DNA of 64,000 nt from the NCBI RefSeq assembly GCF_018130545.1, contig NZ_JAFCKF010000004.1, forward strand, positions 321,501-385,500. Reading direction: 5' to 3'. Positions within the stretch are counted from its first letter, which is position 1; the number at the start of each line of letters is the position of its first letter. Source of the stretch: Bradyrhizobium tropiciagri. Its GTDB lineage: Bacteria; Pseudomonadota; Alphaproteobacteria; Rhizobiales; Xanthobacteraceae. Below, piece by piece: positions 50,314 through 59,498 of this stretch. The position numbers and the translations under genes are program-made. The notes under the pieces are model-generated. The model saw only the letters and a program-made list of their open reading frames with translations. It was not told the origin of the DNA and did not search any database.

Positions 50314-51225
50314 ATGACCAGCTCGATTTCGCGGGCACCGAAAAAGCGGAGAGTTCGTCGGCAAGGGGTGATCGTACGTCAGATTGAGAATTGGTCCGAC
50401 TTTCTGACTATCATCCAAAGATGGGACGGATTCCGCAATTGGTGTTTTCGAGGACAAGGAAGCGCCAGTTGGTCGCTACAATCGTCGCTTTCGCGCCACA
50501 CCAGAGTTTCGCAAATCTGCCCCAAAGCGTGGGAGCTTCAAGAAACGCGCATCCGACGTATCTTCGAACGGAAATCGCACCTGTTCCTCGACGATCCACC
50601 GCAGGATGAGTTGGAGTGGCTTGCACTGATGCAGCATCATGGAGCGCCAACACGTTTGCTAGATTTTACGTGGTCGCCCTATGTGGCAGCTTTCTTCGCG
50701 CTGGAACGAGCGACGGACGATGCTGCGATATGGGCGCTAAATCTTCCGCTTCTATGGAGCATTCATGCGCGGCTCAGTGTTCACGGGATCAAGGTGTTCG
50801 ACGCGAGTCCGCGCGATGCTCGTTTGCTTGAAAAATACTATTTGCCCAACAAGCATGCGTTCGTTTGGCACGGCGATCCCTTCCGTATGCCACAGCGGGT
50901 GGTCGCGCAGGCTGGGACCTTCCTCGTGTCCAGTAATTTGGGCATGAACGTTGAAGATATCCTGGCGCAATATCCGGGTGACGGTGAACTTCTGATAAAG
51001 TTCATTTTGCCGGCGGCAAAGGTCCGCGCCGAGGCGATGGCCTCGCTTTACGCCATGAACATTACCCAAGCGACCTTGTTTCCTGGACTCGATGGGTTGG
51101 CGCGTTCAATGGCCTACGAATTCGAATACAGCTGGCAGGTGGACCTTCAAACAAACAAGATGCTGGGGGTGCACAAAGATCCTTATCTTCCTTCGTCCTT
51201 GCTAGACACTCCGAAACGAAACTGA
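50314..51225 (+). CDS. FRG-domain protein
   Basis: The 303-residue protein has the FRG signature (NWCFRGQGSASW, near residue 40) and the family's QHHGAPTRLLDFTWSPYVAAFFAL segment. It has no signal peptide or membrane helix. Alternative start ATG 50260 would add 18 residues; no clear ribosome-binding site favours either. FRG proteins are found repeatedly beside phage-defence genes but their activity is unknown. Divergent from the DpnI-like gene with only 84 bases between the starts, and of visibly lower GC than the neighbours, so it is likely part of the same acquired cassette. Confidence 0.85.
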   Translation: MTSSISRAPKKRRVRRQGVIVRQIENWSDFLTIIQRWDGFRNWCFRGQGSASWSLQSSLSRHTRVSQICPKAWELQETRIRRIFERKSHLFLDDPPQDELEWLALMQHHGAPTRLLDFTWSPYVAAFFALERATDDAAIWALNLPLLWSIHARLSVHGIKVFDASPRDARLLEKYYLPNKHAFVWHGDPFRMPQRVVAQAGTFLVSSNLGMNVEDILAQYPGDGELLIKFILPAAKVRAEAMASLYAMNITQATLFPGLDGLARSMAYEFEYSWQVDLQTNKMLGVHKDPYLPSSLLDTPKRN

Positions 51226-51251
51226 ATATCTGTATCGTTCGGTCGTCAAGC

Positions 51252-54164
51252 TCACCGCTTCTTCCACCCACCGCGTTTCCCCGGCGCCCCGCCGCTCGAC
51301 CGCGGCGACGGGCCGAACTCCGGCCCCGACTGCCGCGAGTCCGTCGGTTGGATGATCCGGCTCGTGGTGCCGAACGGCTTTGCCGGCAGCGCGCCGTCCG
51401 GGCGGAACGGCAGCGATTCCGGGCCGTGCATCTCGTCGAGATCGGGCTTGTGCACGCGTGAGCCGGACTTGCCGCTGCGGCTCGCCTTGATCGAGGTCTG
51501 CGCGGTTTTATTCTTCAGCGCGCTGACCGGCAGGTTGGCGGCATCGCCGTATTTTCTGGTGCCGGCATAGGCGCCGGCCTGCTTCTGCACATTGCGCTGC
51601 TTGGCGGTGGGGTCGTCGACCACGGCCATCTCGGTGGCGCGCAGGCGCTTGACCTCGTCGCGCAGTCGCGCGGCTTCCTCGAAGTTCAGGTCGGCCGCGG
51701 CCTCGCGCATCCGGGTTTCGAGGTCACTCAACACGGCCTCGAAATTGTGTCCGATACTGATGACGTCGTCGGCCATGCCGCCGTCGCCGATCTCGACCAG
51801 CACGTGGTCGCGCTCGTAGACCGAGTTGAGGATGTCGCCGATCGACTTCTTGACGCTCTCTGGCGTGATGCCGTTGGCCTCGTTGTACTCGACCTGCTTC
51901 TCGCGGCGCCGCGTGGTCTCGGCCATCGCGCGCTCCATCGAGCCGGTCATCCCATCGGCATAGAGGATCACCTTGCCGTCGACATTGCGCGCGGCGCGGC
52001 CGATGGTCTGGATCAGCGAGGTCTCGCTGCGCAGGAAGCCTTCCTTGTCGGCATCGAGGATCGCGACCAGCGCACATTCGGGAATGTCGAGGCCTTCGCG
52101 CAGCAAATTGATGCCGACCAGCGCGTCGAACGCGCCGAGGCGGAGGTCGCGTATGATCTCGATGCGCTCGATGGTGTCGATATCGGAGTGCATGTAGCGG
52201 ACGCGGATACCCTGCTCATGCAGATATTCGGTGAGGTCCTCGGCCATGCGCTTGGTCAGCACCGTGATCAGCGAGCGATAGCCGGCGGCCGCGGTCGCGC
52301 GCACCTCGCCGACGAGATCGTCGACCTGGGTGCGGGCCGGGCGGATGTCGACCGGCGGATCAATCAGCCCGGTCGGGCGGATCACCTGCTCGACGAACAC
52401 GCCGCCGGATTCGTTGAGCTCCCAGCCGCTCGGCGTCGCCGACACCGCAACCGTCTGCGGCCGCATCATGTCCCATTCCTCGAAGCGGAGCGGGCGGTTG
52501 TCCATGCAGGAGGGCAGGCGGAAGCCGTATTCGGCCAAGGTCGCCTTGCGGCGGAAGTCGCCGCGGAACATGCCGCCGATCTGCGGCACGGTGACGTGGC
52601 TTTCGTCGGCGAAGACCAGCGCGTTGTCGGGGACATATTCGAACAGCGTCGGCGGCGGCTCGCCGGGGCGGCGGCCGGTCAGATAGCGCGAATAGTTCTC
52701 GATGCCGGCGCAGCTTCCGGTAGCCTCCATCATCTCGAGATCGAAGGTGGTGCGCTGCTCCAGCCGTTGCGCTTCCAGGAGGCGGCCCTGGTCGTTGAGC
52801 TGGTCGAGCCGCATCTTCAATTCGGATTTGATCGACTTGATCGCCTGCACCAGCGTCGGGCGCGGCGTCACGTAGTGCGAATTGGCGTACATCTTGATGA
52901 ATTCGAGCTCGTCCTGCTTGTGGCCGGTGAGCGGATCGAACTCCTCGATGGTCTCGATGGTGTCGCCAAACAGGTTCACGCGCCAGGCGCGATCCTCATA
53001 GTGCGCCGGGAAGATGTCGATGACGTCGCCGCGGACGCGGAAGGTGCCGCGGGTGAAGTCGGCCTGGGTGCGCTTGTATTGCAGCGCGACCAGGTCGGCG
53101 ATCAATTGCCGCTGGTCGATGCGCTCGCCTTTCTTCAGCGCGAAGGTCATCGCGGTGTAGGTTTCGACCGAGCCAATACCGTAGATGCAGGACACCGAGG
53201 CCACGATGATGACGTCGTCGCGCTCGAGCAGCGCGCGCGTCGCCGAATGGCGCATGCGGTCGATCTGCTCGTTGATCGAGGAGTCCTTCTCGATATAGGT
53301 GTCGGTCCGCGGGACATAGGCCTCGGGCTGGTAGTAATCGTAATACGAGACGAAATACTCGACGGCGTTGTCGGGGAAGAAGCTCTTGAACTCGCCATAG
53401 AGCTGCGCGGCCAGCGTCTTGTTCGGCGCCAGGATAAGCGCCGGGCGCTGCGTCGCCTCGATCACCTTGGCCATGGTGTAGGTCTTGCCCGAGCCGGTGA
53501 CGCCGAGCAGCACCTGGGTGCGGTCGCTGCGCTCGATCCCCTCGACCAGCTCGGCGATCGCGGTCGGCTGGTCGCCCCTCGGCTCGTAGGACGACTTGAG
53601 CTCGAACCGCACGCCGCCTTCGGATTTCTCCGGGCGCGGCGGCCGATGCGGCGTCCACACCCGCATCGAGCCGTCGTCCTTGCGGAACTCGGGGCGCCCG
53701 TCGCGGATCAGGTTTTCCAGCGCGTCCGCGGTCGCCTTGACGCCGAGCGCCTCCATCTTGCTGCGCGGCGGACGGGCCAGCGCCTCGTCGTCGTCCTCGG
53801 CGGTCGGCAAGCCAAGCTGCCGCGCCAGTTCCGGATCGAGCGTCGGGATCGTGGCCGAGGTTCCGTAATTGGCCTGCGGGGCCTCCTCGAGCCCGGAGGC
53901 ATCGCGCTTGGCGACGCCCTCGCTGGTCTCGCGCGTCGACGCCCGTGCGCGATGCGCGGCGGCTTCGCCGCCGGCGCGGCGGTCCCAGGAATTGTCCGGC
54001 GGCGGCTGCAGGCCGGTGCCCGAACCCATGCCGGCATCGCCGCGGTTGATCGCGGGATTGAGCAATTCGGCGAGCGCCGGACCGATCGGTTGGACCTCGG
54101 GCCGGTGTGCTTTGGATTTCGGGGATTTGCCGGGCTTTTTCGGGGTGTTCGGTGACTTCGCCAT
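51252..54164 (-). CDS. uvrB: Excinuclease ABC subunit B
   Basis: DNA damage-recognition helicase of nucleotide excision repair, acting with UvrA and UvrC. All hallmarks are present: GVTGSGKT Walker A at 221-228, the beta-hairpin with [16 protein letters not shown]-like [39 protein letters not shown], and the C-terminal UVR motif ([20 protein letters not shown]). At 970 residues it is about 300 longer than the E. coli protein. The first 185 residues are a polar, Lys/Pro-rich extension, and the C-terminus has a further Gly/Ser/Lys-rich tail. Long UvrB extensions are normal in Bradyrhizobium-like bacteria. Single gene; no LexA box recognised upstream. Confidence 0.98.
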   Translation of the reverse strand: MAKSPNTPKKPGKSPKSKAHRPEVQPIGPALAELLNPAINRGDAGMGSGTGLQPPPDNSWDRRAGGEAAAHRARASTRETSEGVAKRDASGLEEAPQANYGTSATIPTLDPELARQLGLPTAEDDDEALARPPRSKMEALGVKATADALENLIRDGRPEFRKDDGSMRVWTPHRPPRPEKSEGGVRFELKSSYEPRGDQPTAIAELVEGIERSDRTQVLLGVTGSGKTYTMAKVIEATQRPALILAPNKTLAAQLYGEFKSFFPDNAVEYFVSYYDYYQPEAYVPRTDTYIEKDSSINEQIDRMRHSATRALLERDDVIIVASVSCIYGIGSVETYTAMTFALKKGERIDQRQLIADLVALQYKRTQADFTRGTFRVRGDVIDIFPAHYEDRAWRVNLFGDTIETIEEFDPLTGHKQDELEFIKMYANSHYVTPRPTLVQAIKSIKSELKMRLDQLNDQGRLLEAQRLEQRTTFDLEMMEATGSCAGIENYSRYLTGRRPGEPPPTLFEYVPDNALVFADESHVTVPQIGGMFRGDFRRKATLAEYGFRLPSCMDNRPLRFEEWDMMRPQTVAVSATPSGWELNESGGVFVEQVIRPTGLIDPPVDIRPARTQVDDLVGEVRATAAAGYRSLITVLTKRMAEDLTEYLHEQGIRVRYMHSDIDTIERIEIIRDLRLGAFDALVGINLLREGLDIPECALVAILDADKEGFLRSETSLIQTIGRAARNVDGKVILYADGMTGSMERAMAETTRRREKQVEYNEANGITPESVKKSIGDILNSVYERDHVLVEIGDGGMADDVISIGHNFEAVLSDLETRMREAAADLNFEEAARLRDEVKRLRATEMAVVDDPTAKQRNVQKQAGAYAGTRKYGDAANLPVSALKNKTAQTSIKASRSGKSGSRVHKPDLDEMHGPESLPFRPDGALPAKPFGTTSRIIQPTDSRQSGPEFGPSPRSSGGAPGKRGGWKKR

Positions 54165-54234
54165 GCCCGGAATATGGGACGAGTCCGGCAGCGAGGGAAG
54201 GGTAAACGACGGCCGGATCGGCGCGCAAACATGA

Positions 54235-54258
54235 CTGCTGACAGCAGGGTGTCAGCAG
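54235..54258 (-). terminator. Hairpin between the zinc-ribbon gene and uvrB
   Basis: CTGCTGACA and TGTCAGCAG (54235-54243 with 54250-54258) form a 9-base stem 23 bases after the stop of the gene at 54281. The following bases contain only a short T run, so termination is plausible, not certain. Confidence 0.45.
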
Positions 54259-54280
54259 GGCAAAGGCCGGTGCGGGCCCG

Positions 54281-54487
54281 TCAGGCTCGCGGCCGGTCGA
54301 CGATGTCGAGATGGATCCCGCCGCAACCGTCGCAGCGCATGGTCCAGTATTCGGCGGCACGGCCGGGAATGACGCGCAGTAGTGACAGCTGGGCGGTGCA
54401 TTCCGGGCAGTTGGTGCGAACCTCGGCCGGCCAGACCGGATCCGGCTCGCATTGCGGGACGACTGCGATCACGACGTTGCCGGTCAC
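54281..54487 (-). CDS. Small zinc-ribbon protein (68 aa)
   Basis: GTG 54487 overlaps the stop of the preceding gene (GTGA), the usual mark of coupled translation. The 68 residues contain two CxxC pairs, CPEC and CDGC, about 30 residues apart, forming one zinc ribbon, and end DIVDRPRA. Longer in-frame starts upstream run through the other gene and are unlikely. Function unknown. Confidence 0.65.
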   Translation of the reverse strand: MTGNVVIAVVPQCEPDPVWPAEVRTNCPECTAQLSLLRVIPGRAAEYWTMRCDGCGGIHLDIVDRPRA

Positions 54488-54720
54488 GCCGACACTTTGG
54501 CTGCCGGCAGTGTCATGCCAGACCGTTGCGGGAACCGGTCGATAGTTCTCTTCGCGTCGTCGATCGCCGCATCCGGATCGGACCACGCAAAGCCGATGTC
54601 GAGCGTCGGAAACGGCATGCCATCGATGACGACCGGCCTTTGATCGACCCGTTGAATCCTGGCGTGCCATTGCCCCTTCCCCACTTCGAACGACGTGATC
54701 TCAAAACCGCTGTAAATCAT
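54484..54720 (-). CDS. Hypothetical protein (78 aa)
   Basis: Small soluble protein starting MIYSGFEITSFEVGKGQWHARI, predicted mainly beta strands with a final helix (DPDAAIDDAKRTIDRF). It overlaps the following zinc-ribbon gene by four bases, so the two form one unit. The pattern of a short beta-rich domain with an indexed helix is seen in rhizobial hypotheticals; no function known. Confidence 0.65.
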   Translation of the reverse strand: MIYSGFEITSFEVGKGQWHARIQRVDQRPVVIDGMPFPTLDIGFAWSDPDAAIDDAKRTIDRFPQRSGMTLPAAKVSA

Positions 54721-54869
54721 TCGCGACCTCGAAATGCCCTTCTCAAAGGAAGCACGGGTGCGCGGTGCCCTATGTGAACCAGATCACAAATCGCGCGGTT
54801 TATTTCCGTGGAGCAAATCAGTTCCGGCTTCTTGTTTGCCGCAGCGTCCTCGGAGCTCCCGGAACAGCG

Positions 54870-56090
54870 CTAACCGCGGGCCGCGATGTGATCGGCGAGC
54901 ACGGCCGCGTCGTCGCCGACTCCCGACAGGAACGAGGATTTCATCTTCGACAGCCATTGCAGGCCGAGGAAATAGAGGCCCGGCACGTCGGAGACACCAT
55001 GGCGGTGCCGCGGTGCTCCATCGGCATCCAGCACCGGTATTTCGATCCAGTCGAGGTCGAGGCCATAGCCGGTGGCCCAGATCACCGAGTTGATCCGCTC
55101 GGTGCGCAGGTCGATCGTCGCAAGCGGCGCGGTCAGGCAGGGCGGATCGGTCAGGCGGACCCGTGCCAGGGGATCTTCGGGTTGATCGAGGCCGCGGGCG
55201 GTGACGAACTCGTCGACGATCCCCAGGAATGTCGCGTAGTAGGCGTCGCCATTGGCGATGTTGGTGGCGAGATCGGGTGCGATCTCAAGCACGCCGTCGC
55301 GCGCCGCCGTCACGCGGCCGAGCAGCGTCACGCCATCGGCGGCGAAGCAGCGGAAATCGATGGTATGACCGCCATGCGCGCCCGAGATCACCGGCAGCAG
55401 GCGCGTTGGCCCCCGCTGCTCGACCGGAGTTTCGTCGACGCCCATCTCGGCCAGCCACCAGAACAGGTCGCGCCCGCGATAGCGGCGCGGCAGGCGGTTG
55501 TGACGTCCGACCGAGAGGAAAACCCGGCGGCCGGCGCGCATCAGCTCGTCGGTGATCTGTGCGCCCGAGGCGCCGGCGCCGACCACCAGCACCGCGCCAT
55601 CGGGCAATTGCGCGGGATTTTTATAGCTGGAGGCATGGACCTGAAACAGGCCGGGGTGATCGCGCAGCAGCGCCAGCCGCGACGGCCGCTGATAGGGGCC
55701 GGTGGCCACCACGACGTTGCGGGCATTGATGCTGCCGCCGGCAATCTCGGCAACGAAGCCGGTGGCGTCGCGGCGCAGCCTCGTGACCTCGACGCCGCAG
55801 CGGAGCGGCGGCGCGACGAAACTGGCGTAGGCCTCGATGAAGGCGATGATGGCTGCGGTGTCCGAGAAGCCGTCGGGATCGCTGTGCGGAAATGCAAACT
55901 CCGGCAGCCGCACCGACCAGTTCGGAAACTGGAACATCAATCCGTCCCAGCGTTCGCTGCGCCAGCGCTCGGCGATGCGCCGCCGCTCCAGCACCAGATG
56001 GGCGATGCCGCGCTGCTTCAGTCGATGGCTCATGGTGAGCCCGGCCTGGCCGCCGCCAATTACCAGCGTGTCGATCCGTTCGGTCTGCAT
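54870..56090 (-). CDS. Flavin-containing monooxygenase-like oxidoreductase
   Basis: The 406-residue protein carries the FAD motif VIGGGQAGLTMS near the start, the NADP motif VVGAGASGAQITDEL near 183, and the late ATGY signature (IWATGYGLDLDW). It is close to class B monooxygenases and to TrkA-like FMO relatives. ATG 56090 (MQTERIDTLVIGGG) is preferred over the 13-residue longer start because it begins at the flavin motif. Stands alone on the minus strand; substrate unknown. Confidence 0.88.
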   Translation of the reverse strand: MQTERIDTLVIGGGQAGLTMSHRLKQRGIAHLVLERRRIAERWRSERWDGLMFQFPNWSVRLPEFAFPHSDPDGFSDTAAIIAFIEAYASFVAPPLRCGVEVTRLRRDATGFVAEIAGGSINARNVVVATGPYQRPSRLALLRDHPGLFQVHASSYKNPAQLPDGAVLVVGAGASGAQITDELMRAGRRVFLSVGRHNRLPRRYRGRDLFWWLAEMGVDETPVEQRGPTRLLPVISGAHGGHTIDFRCFAADGVTLLGRVTAARDGVLEIAPDLATNIANGDAYYATFLGIVDEFVTARGLDQPEDPLARVRLTDPPCLTAPLATIDLRTERINSVIWATGYGLDLDWIEIPVLDADGAPRHRHGVSDVPGLYFLGLQWLSKMKSSFLSGVGDDAAVLADHIAARG

Positions 56091-56190
56091 CGGTGAACCA
56101 TGGCCCAAACGCCCCGCGCAGGCCAGCATCGCGCGTTCGCGAACTTGAACCCGCGCCCGGTCCCTGAGGACCGGGCATCGGCGGCCGGGA

Positions 56191-57549
56191 TCAGTTCGCG
56201 ACCAGATGGCGGTCGGCGAGGCGGACGGTGACCATGTCGAAGCGCGATTGCGCCAGCGAGCGGACGCCGACCTGGTGGAAGCCGATCTTGAGATACTGCT
56301 TGTCGACGTCGATGCGGAGGTAGCCGTAATTGTGGTCGTCGTACTTGGCGAGGATCAGCTTGTGGACCTTGGCGACCGGCTTCGGTCCCTCCAGATAGGT
56401 GACCTCGGAGTTGGCGTTCGGCTCCTGGGCCGGCGCGCCCTTGCGCGGCATAACCAGCGGATTGACGTTGTGGCCGCCGTCGCCGCAGACGATGAAGGGC
56501 ACGCCGATTTCCTTGAACTTGTCGAAGGCCATCAGGCGAGTGTAGCGCTGGTAATTGTGGGCGTGGCCGGACAGCACGGCGTGGGGATAGACCCCGACCT
56601 CGTGGCATATCGTGTCGATCTCCGCCCACATCTCGGTGCTGCAGCCGTGATTGCCGCCGGCGCCCCCGCTCTTCGTCGGCCTCGGCGAGTAGCTGAACGG
56701 CGGGTGGTGCATCGCGATGATGACCGCGCCGGCATACTTCTCCTGTTTGATGCGATTGAGCTGGGCGCGCAGGAAGTCGATCTGGACATTTGAGACCGTC
56801 GGCCATTGCTTGCTGAGGTTGGAAATCACGCCGGGATCCTCCAGTGCATTGCTGAACAGTCCGATGATGCGCACGAATGGCGCGTCGAGCGTGAAGTAGA
56901 CGCCGGGTTGCGTCATCGCGGTCCGATGCAGCGAAGCGGCCTCCGGCGTGATCACGGTGGTCGGCGAGCAGAAATTGCGCTGGAACGTGGTCAGCGGCAC
57001 CGCAGCCGGAGCGGTGCCGGGCACGATGAAGGAGTCGTGATTGCCGGGGATGGCGAAGATCGGCGCCGGGTAGTTGCGGAATGGCTCATAGAACTGGTCG
57101 TAGTAATATTGGGCCTCGCCGAAATTATAGACGACGTCGCCGAGGTGATAGAGGAAGGCGGCAGGCTGGCGCTGACCGTGGGACGACGCGCTGTCGAGCG
57201 TGACCTGATCCGCGACGCGCAGCTCGTTGAAATATTTCCGCGCGTTGGAGGCGCCGGAATCGCCGAAGGCGTGAAATGAGATGCTCTTGGCCTTGTTGAT
57301 CTCTGCGATGACCTGCGGTCCGAGCTTTCCATAGGCCGACGCCAGGCTGAACATCTCGTTCGGCGCCTGTCGCGACGGCGGAATGGCGACGACGTTCCGT
57401 TTCGCGAGGTCGCCGATCTGCGTGTAGATGGCGCTGTCGCTGGGGTGTTCGACGGAAAATGCGGTCGGATCGTGCGAGGGACCATGTTCGCCGAATGTCG
57501 GCTCCTGGAATAGCGGTTGGCTCAACCTGGTCTGGGGGGATCGTGCCAT
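56191..57549 (-). CDS. Calcineurin-like metallophosphoesterase
   Basis: The 452-residue phosphoesterase has metal-ligand motifs GDSG (Asp97), LGDVVYN (Asp138), GNHD (Asn170-His171), MHHPP and GHAHNYQR, as in purple-acid-phosphatase-type proteins. There is no signal peptide; the first 30 residues are polar. Substrate unknown. It is 101 bases upstream of the monooxygenase gene on the same strand, which may or may not reflect cotranscription. Confidence 0.9.
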   Translation of the reverse strand: MARSPQTRLSQPLFQEPTFGEHGPSHDPTAFSVEHPSDSAIYTQIGDLAKRNVVAIPPSRQAPNEMFSLASAYGKLGPQVIAEINKAKSISFHAFGDSGASNARKYFNELRVADQVTLDSASSHGQRQPAAFLYHLGDVVYNFGEAQYYYDQFYEPFRNYPAPIFAIPGNHDSFIVPGTAPAAVPLTTFQRNFCSPTTVITPEAASLHRTAMTQPGVYFTLDAPFVRIIGLFSNALEDPGVISNLSKQWPTVSNVQIDFLRAQLNRIKQEKYAGAVIIAMHHPPFSYSPRPTKSGGAGGNHGCSTEMWAEIDTICHEVGVYPHAVLSGHAHNYQRYTRLMAFDKFKEIGVPFIVCGDGGHNVNPLVMPRKGAPAQEPNANSEVTYLEGPKPVAKVHKLILAKYDDHNYGYLRIDVDKQYLKIGFHQVGVRSLAQSRFDMVTVRLADRHLVAN

Positions 57550-57609
57550 GGCAATCTCTCCGTGATGAAAAGCGAGCGCCGTTCAACCTAAGAGAGAAAT
57601 TATCCTGCT

Positions 57610-58509
57610 TCAATACCTTCGAATGTGCCGTGCCGCGGCAGGTTCGGCGGCGGCACGGATGATCCAGCGCCGGAACGCGGCGAAGTCGCGCTGCTCGGCG
57701 TGGAAGCCGCGATAGACCAGGTACCAGCGCATGCCCTTCGGTACGCTGAGCGCAAACGGTGCCACCAGCCGGCCGGCGGCGAGGTCATCGTCGACATAGG
57801 GCCGGATCCCCATCGCGATGCCGAGCCCGTCGCTGGCTGCCTGCAATGCCTGGCCGTAGAACTGGAATTCCGGCCCGCGCGCATTCACCCGCGGCACGCC
57901 GGCGGCCTTCAGCCAGGATGGCCAGTCATCGGGCGAATGCGCGACGCGGATCAGGCTCGGCCCCTTTAGATCGGCGGGGCGCTTCAAGACTGCGGCGAAC
58001 CGCGCGGTGCAGACCGGCATCAGGTCGGCGGCGAACAGCGGCTCGGCGACCAGGCCCGGCCACTGGCCGTCGCCGAGCTGGATGCCGCAGCTCCAGTCGT
58101 CGGCGAATGGCACCGCCATGCCGCCGGTCGTGATCCGCACCTCGATGTCGGGCTCGGCTTTGCGGAACTCGGCGAGGTGCGGGATCATCCATTTCATCGC
58201 GAATGTCGGACCGACGCCGACGGTGAGCACCCGCGCGCTCGCCGACGCCGTGACCTGTGCGGTGAGGCTCGCCAGCGCGTCGAAGATCGGCGTCAGCCCG
58301 CCCTGATAGGCGCGTCCGGCCGGCGTGGTGACGAGGCGGTTGGCCTTGCGCTCGAACAGCGCGACGCCGAGCCGCTCTTCCAGGAGATGCACCATCCGGC
58401 TGATCGCTGCGGCCGAGACGTTGAGCTCGCTTCCTGCGGCTGCGAAGCTGCCGGTGCGCGCCGCAGCCTCGAATGCCTTGATGCCGTTGAGAAAGAGCAG
58501 CCGCCGCAT
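57610..58509 (-). CDS. LysR-family regulator (GcvA-like)
   Basis: The 299-residue regulator has an N-terminal winged helix (LNGIKAFEAAARTGSFAAAGSELNVS, recognition helix AAAISRMVHLLEERLG) and a C-terminal periplasmic-binding-type effector domain. The N-terminal sequence places it near the GcvA type. It is divergent from the small gene at 58617. Target genes cannot be assigned. Confidence 0.93.
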   Translation of the reverse strand: MRRLLFLNGIKAFEAAARTGSFAAAGSELNVSAAAISRMVHLLEERLGVALFERKANRLVTTPAGRAYQGGLTPIFDALASLTAQVTASASARVLTVGVGPTFAMKWMIPHLAEFRKAEPDIEVRITTGGMAVPFADDWSCGIQLGDGQWPGLVAEPLFAADLMPVCTARFAAVLKRPADLKGPSLIRVAHSPDDWPSWLKAAGVPRVNARGPEFQFYGQALQAASDGLGIAMGIRPYVDDDLAAGRLVAPFALSVPKGMRWYLVYRGFHAEQRDFAAFRRWIIRAAAEPAAARHIRRY

Positions 58510-58616
58510 GAACCCTCAGGAAAACTGATGCAAGGGCAAGATAACTCAGTTTGCGGGCAGAGGCCAAGCGGCGCAGAAATATGGGGCAATGAACCTGCTG
58601 ACGCGGCGAGGACCAC

Positions 58617-58850
58617 ATGACTGAGATGTCAGACGCCCTGGTGCTCGATCTCGTGGAATGGGTCGCACGCGAGCCGCGGCCCTATGCCGAGGTGCTCGAG
58701 GTCTGGCGCACCTCATGCCCACGGCTGACGATCTGGGAAGACGCCGTCGACCGTGGCTATGTCGCGCGCCGTCCGTCAGTCGAGGGCATGCGGGTGATGG
58801 TGACGGAAACCGGCGAGACTTTTTTGCGCGCGCATGGGCGGCTGCATTGA
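58617..58850 (+). CDS. Hypothetical protein with winged-helix pattern (77 aa)
   Basis: The 77 residues (MTEMSDALVLDLVEWVA, EVLEVWRTSCPRLTIWEDAVD, GYVARRPSVEG, MRVMVTETGETFL) have the helix-helix-wing pattern of small MarR/PadR-like DNA-binding domains. It begins 107 bases after the divergent LysR start. Function unknown. Confidence 0.6.
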   Translation: MTEMSDALVLDLVEWVAREPRPYAEVLEVWRTSCPRLTIWEDAVDRGYVARRPSVEGMRVMVTETGETFLRAHGRLH

Positions 58851-58862
58851 CGCAGCGCGAAG

Positions 58863-59498
58863 TCAGCGCGCCGGCTCGGCGAGCCGCGGCCGGATGATCT
58901 CGACCATGCGGTCGGCCGAGGTGCCCGGCGGAAAGAAGCCAAGATAATTGCCGTCGCGGTCCATTAGATAGATGTAGGCGGTGTGATCGACGGTGTAATC
59001 GCCGGCGCCCTCGAGCGGCACTCGGGCGTAATAGACCTTGTAGGCATCGGCGACCGTGCGGATCGCTTCACGGCTGCCGGTCAGCCCGATCAGCCGCGGA
59101 TGAAACATCGGCACGTAGTCGGCGAGATGGGCTGCGGTGTCGCGCTCGGGATCGACCGTGATGAAGATCGGTTGCACCTGATCGCCGTCGGGGCCGAGCT
59201 TGTCGAGTGCGAGCCCGATCGCCTGCAGATCGGTCGGGCAGACGTCGGGGCAGTAGGTGAAGCCGAAATAGACCAGCATCAGTTTGCCGCGGAAGTCCTT
59301 GTCGGTGCGTGCATGGCCGGCCTGATCGGTCAGCGCGAACGGGCCGCCGACCGGCTCCCGGTTCCACATCAATATGTCCATGATCTCGGCGGCCGATCGC
59401 GCCGATTGCGCTGGCGCATCGCCGGCCAGCGCTGGCGCCAGCGTCAGCCACAGGCCGGCGCCGACGCATGTCATGGCGCGCAGGATTGATCGGATCAT
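58863..59498 (-). CDS. SCO1/SenC-type copper protein
   Basis: Thioredoxin-fold copper chaperone for cytochrome oxidase assembly or redox signalling. The 211 residues comprise a signal/anchor (ILRAMTCVGAGLWLTLAPALA), the copper motif Cys83-x3-Cys87 (TYCPDVC) and the third ligand His172 (DHTAYIY). The start ATG overlaps the stop of the Tat-dependent metallo-hydrolase gene, so the two are translationally coupled. Confidence 0.93.
   Translation of the reverse strand: MIRSILRAMTCVGAGLWLTLAPALAGDAPAQSARSAAEIMDILMWNREPVGGPFALTDQAGHARTDKDFRGKLMLVYFGFTYCPDVCPTDLQAIGLALDKLGPDGDQVQPIFITVDPERDTAAHLADYVPMFHPRLIGLTGSREAIRTVADAYKVYYARVPLEGAGDYTVDHTAYIYLMDRDGNYLGFFPPGTSADRMVEIIRPRLAEPAR

Noticed and set aside
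51747-54155. 802-codon plus-strand frame antisense to uvrB
   Set aside because: uvrB is certain on the other strand; the antisense product has no recognisable motif.
54165-54280. LexA box upstream of uvrB
   Set aside because: No GTTC-N7-GTTC or GAAC-N7-GTTC match could be found in the upstream region.
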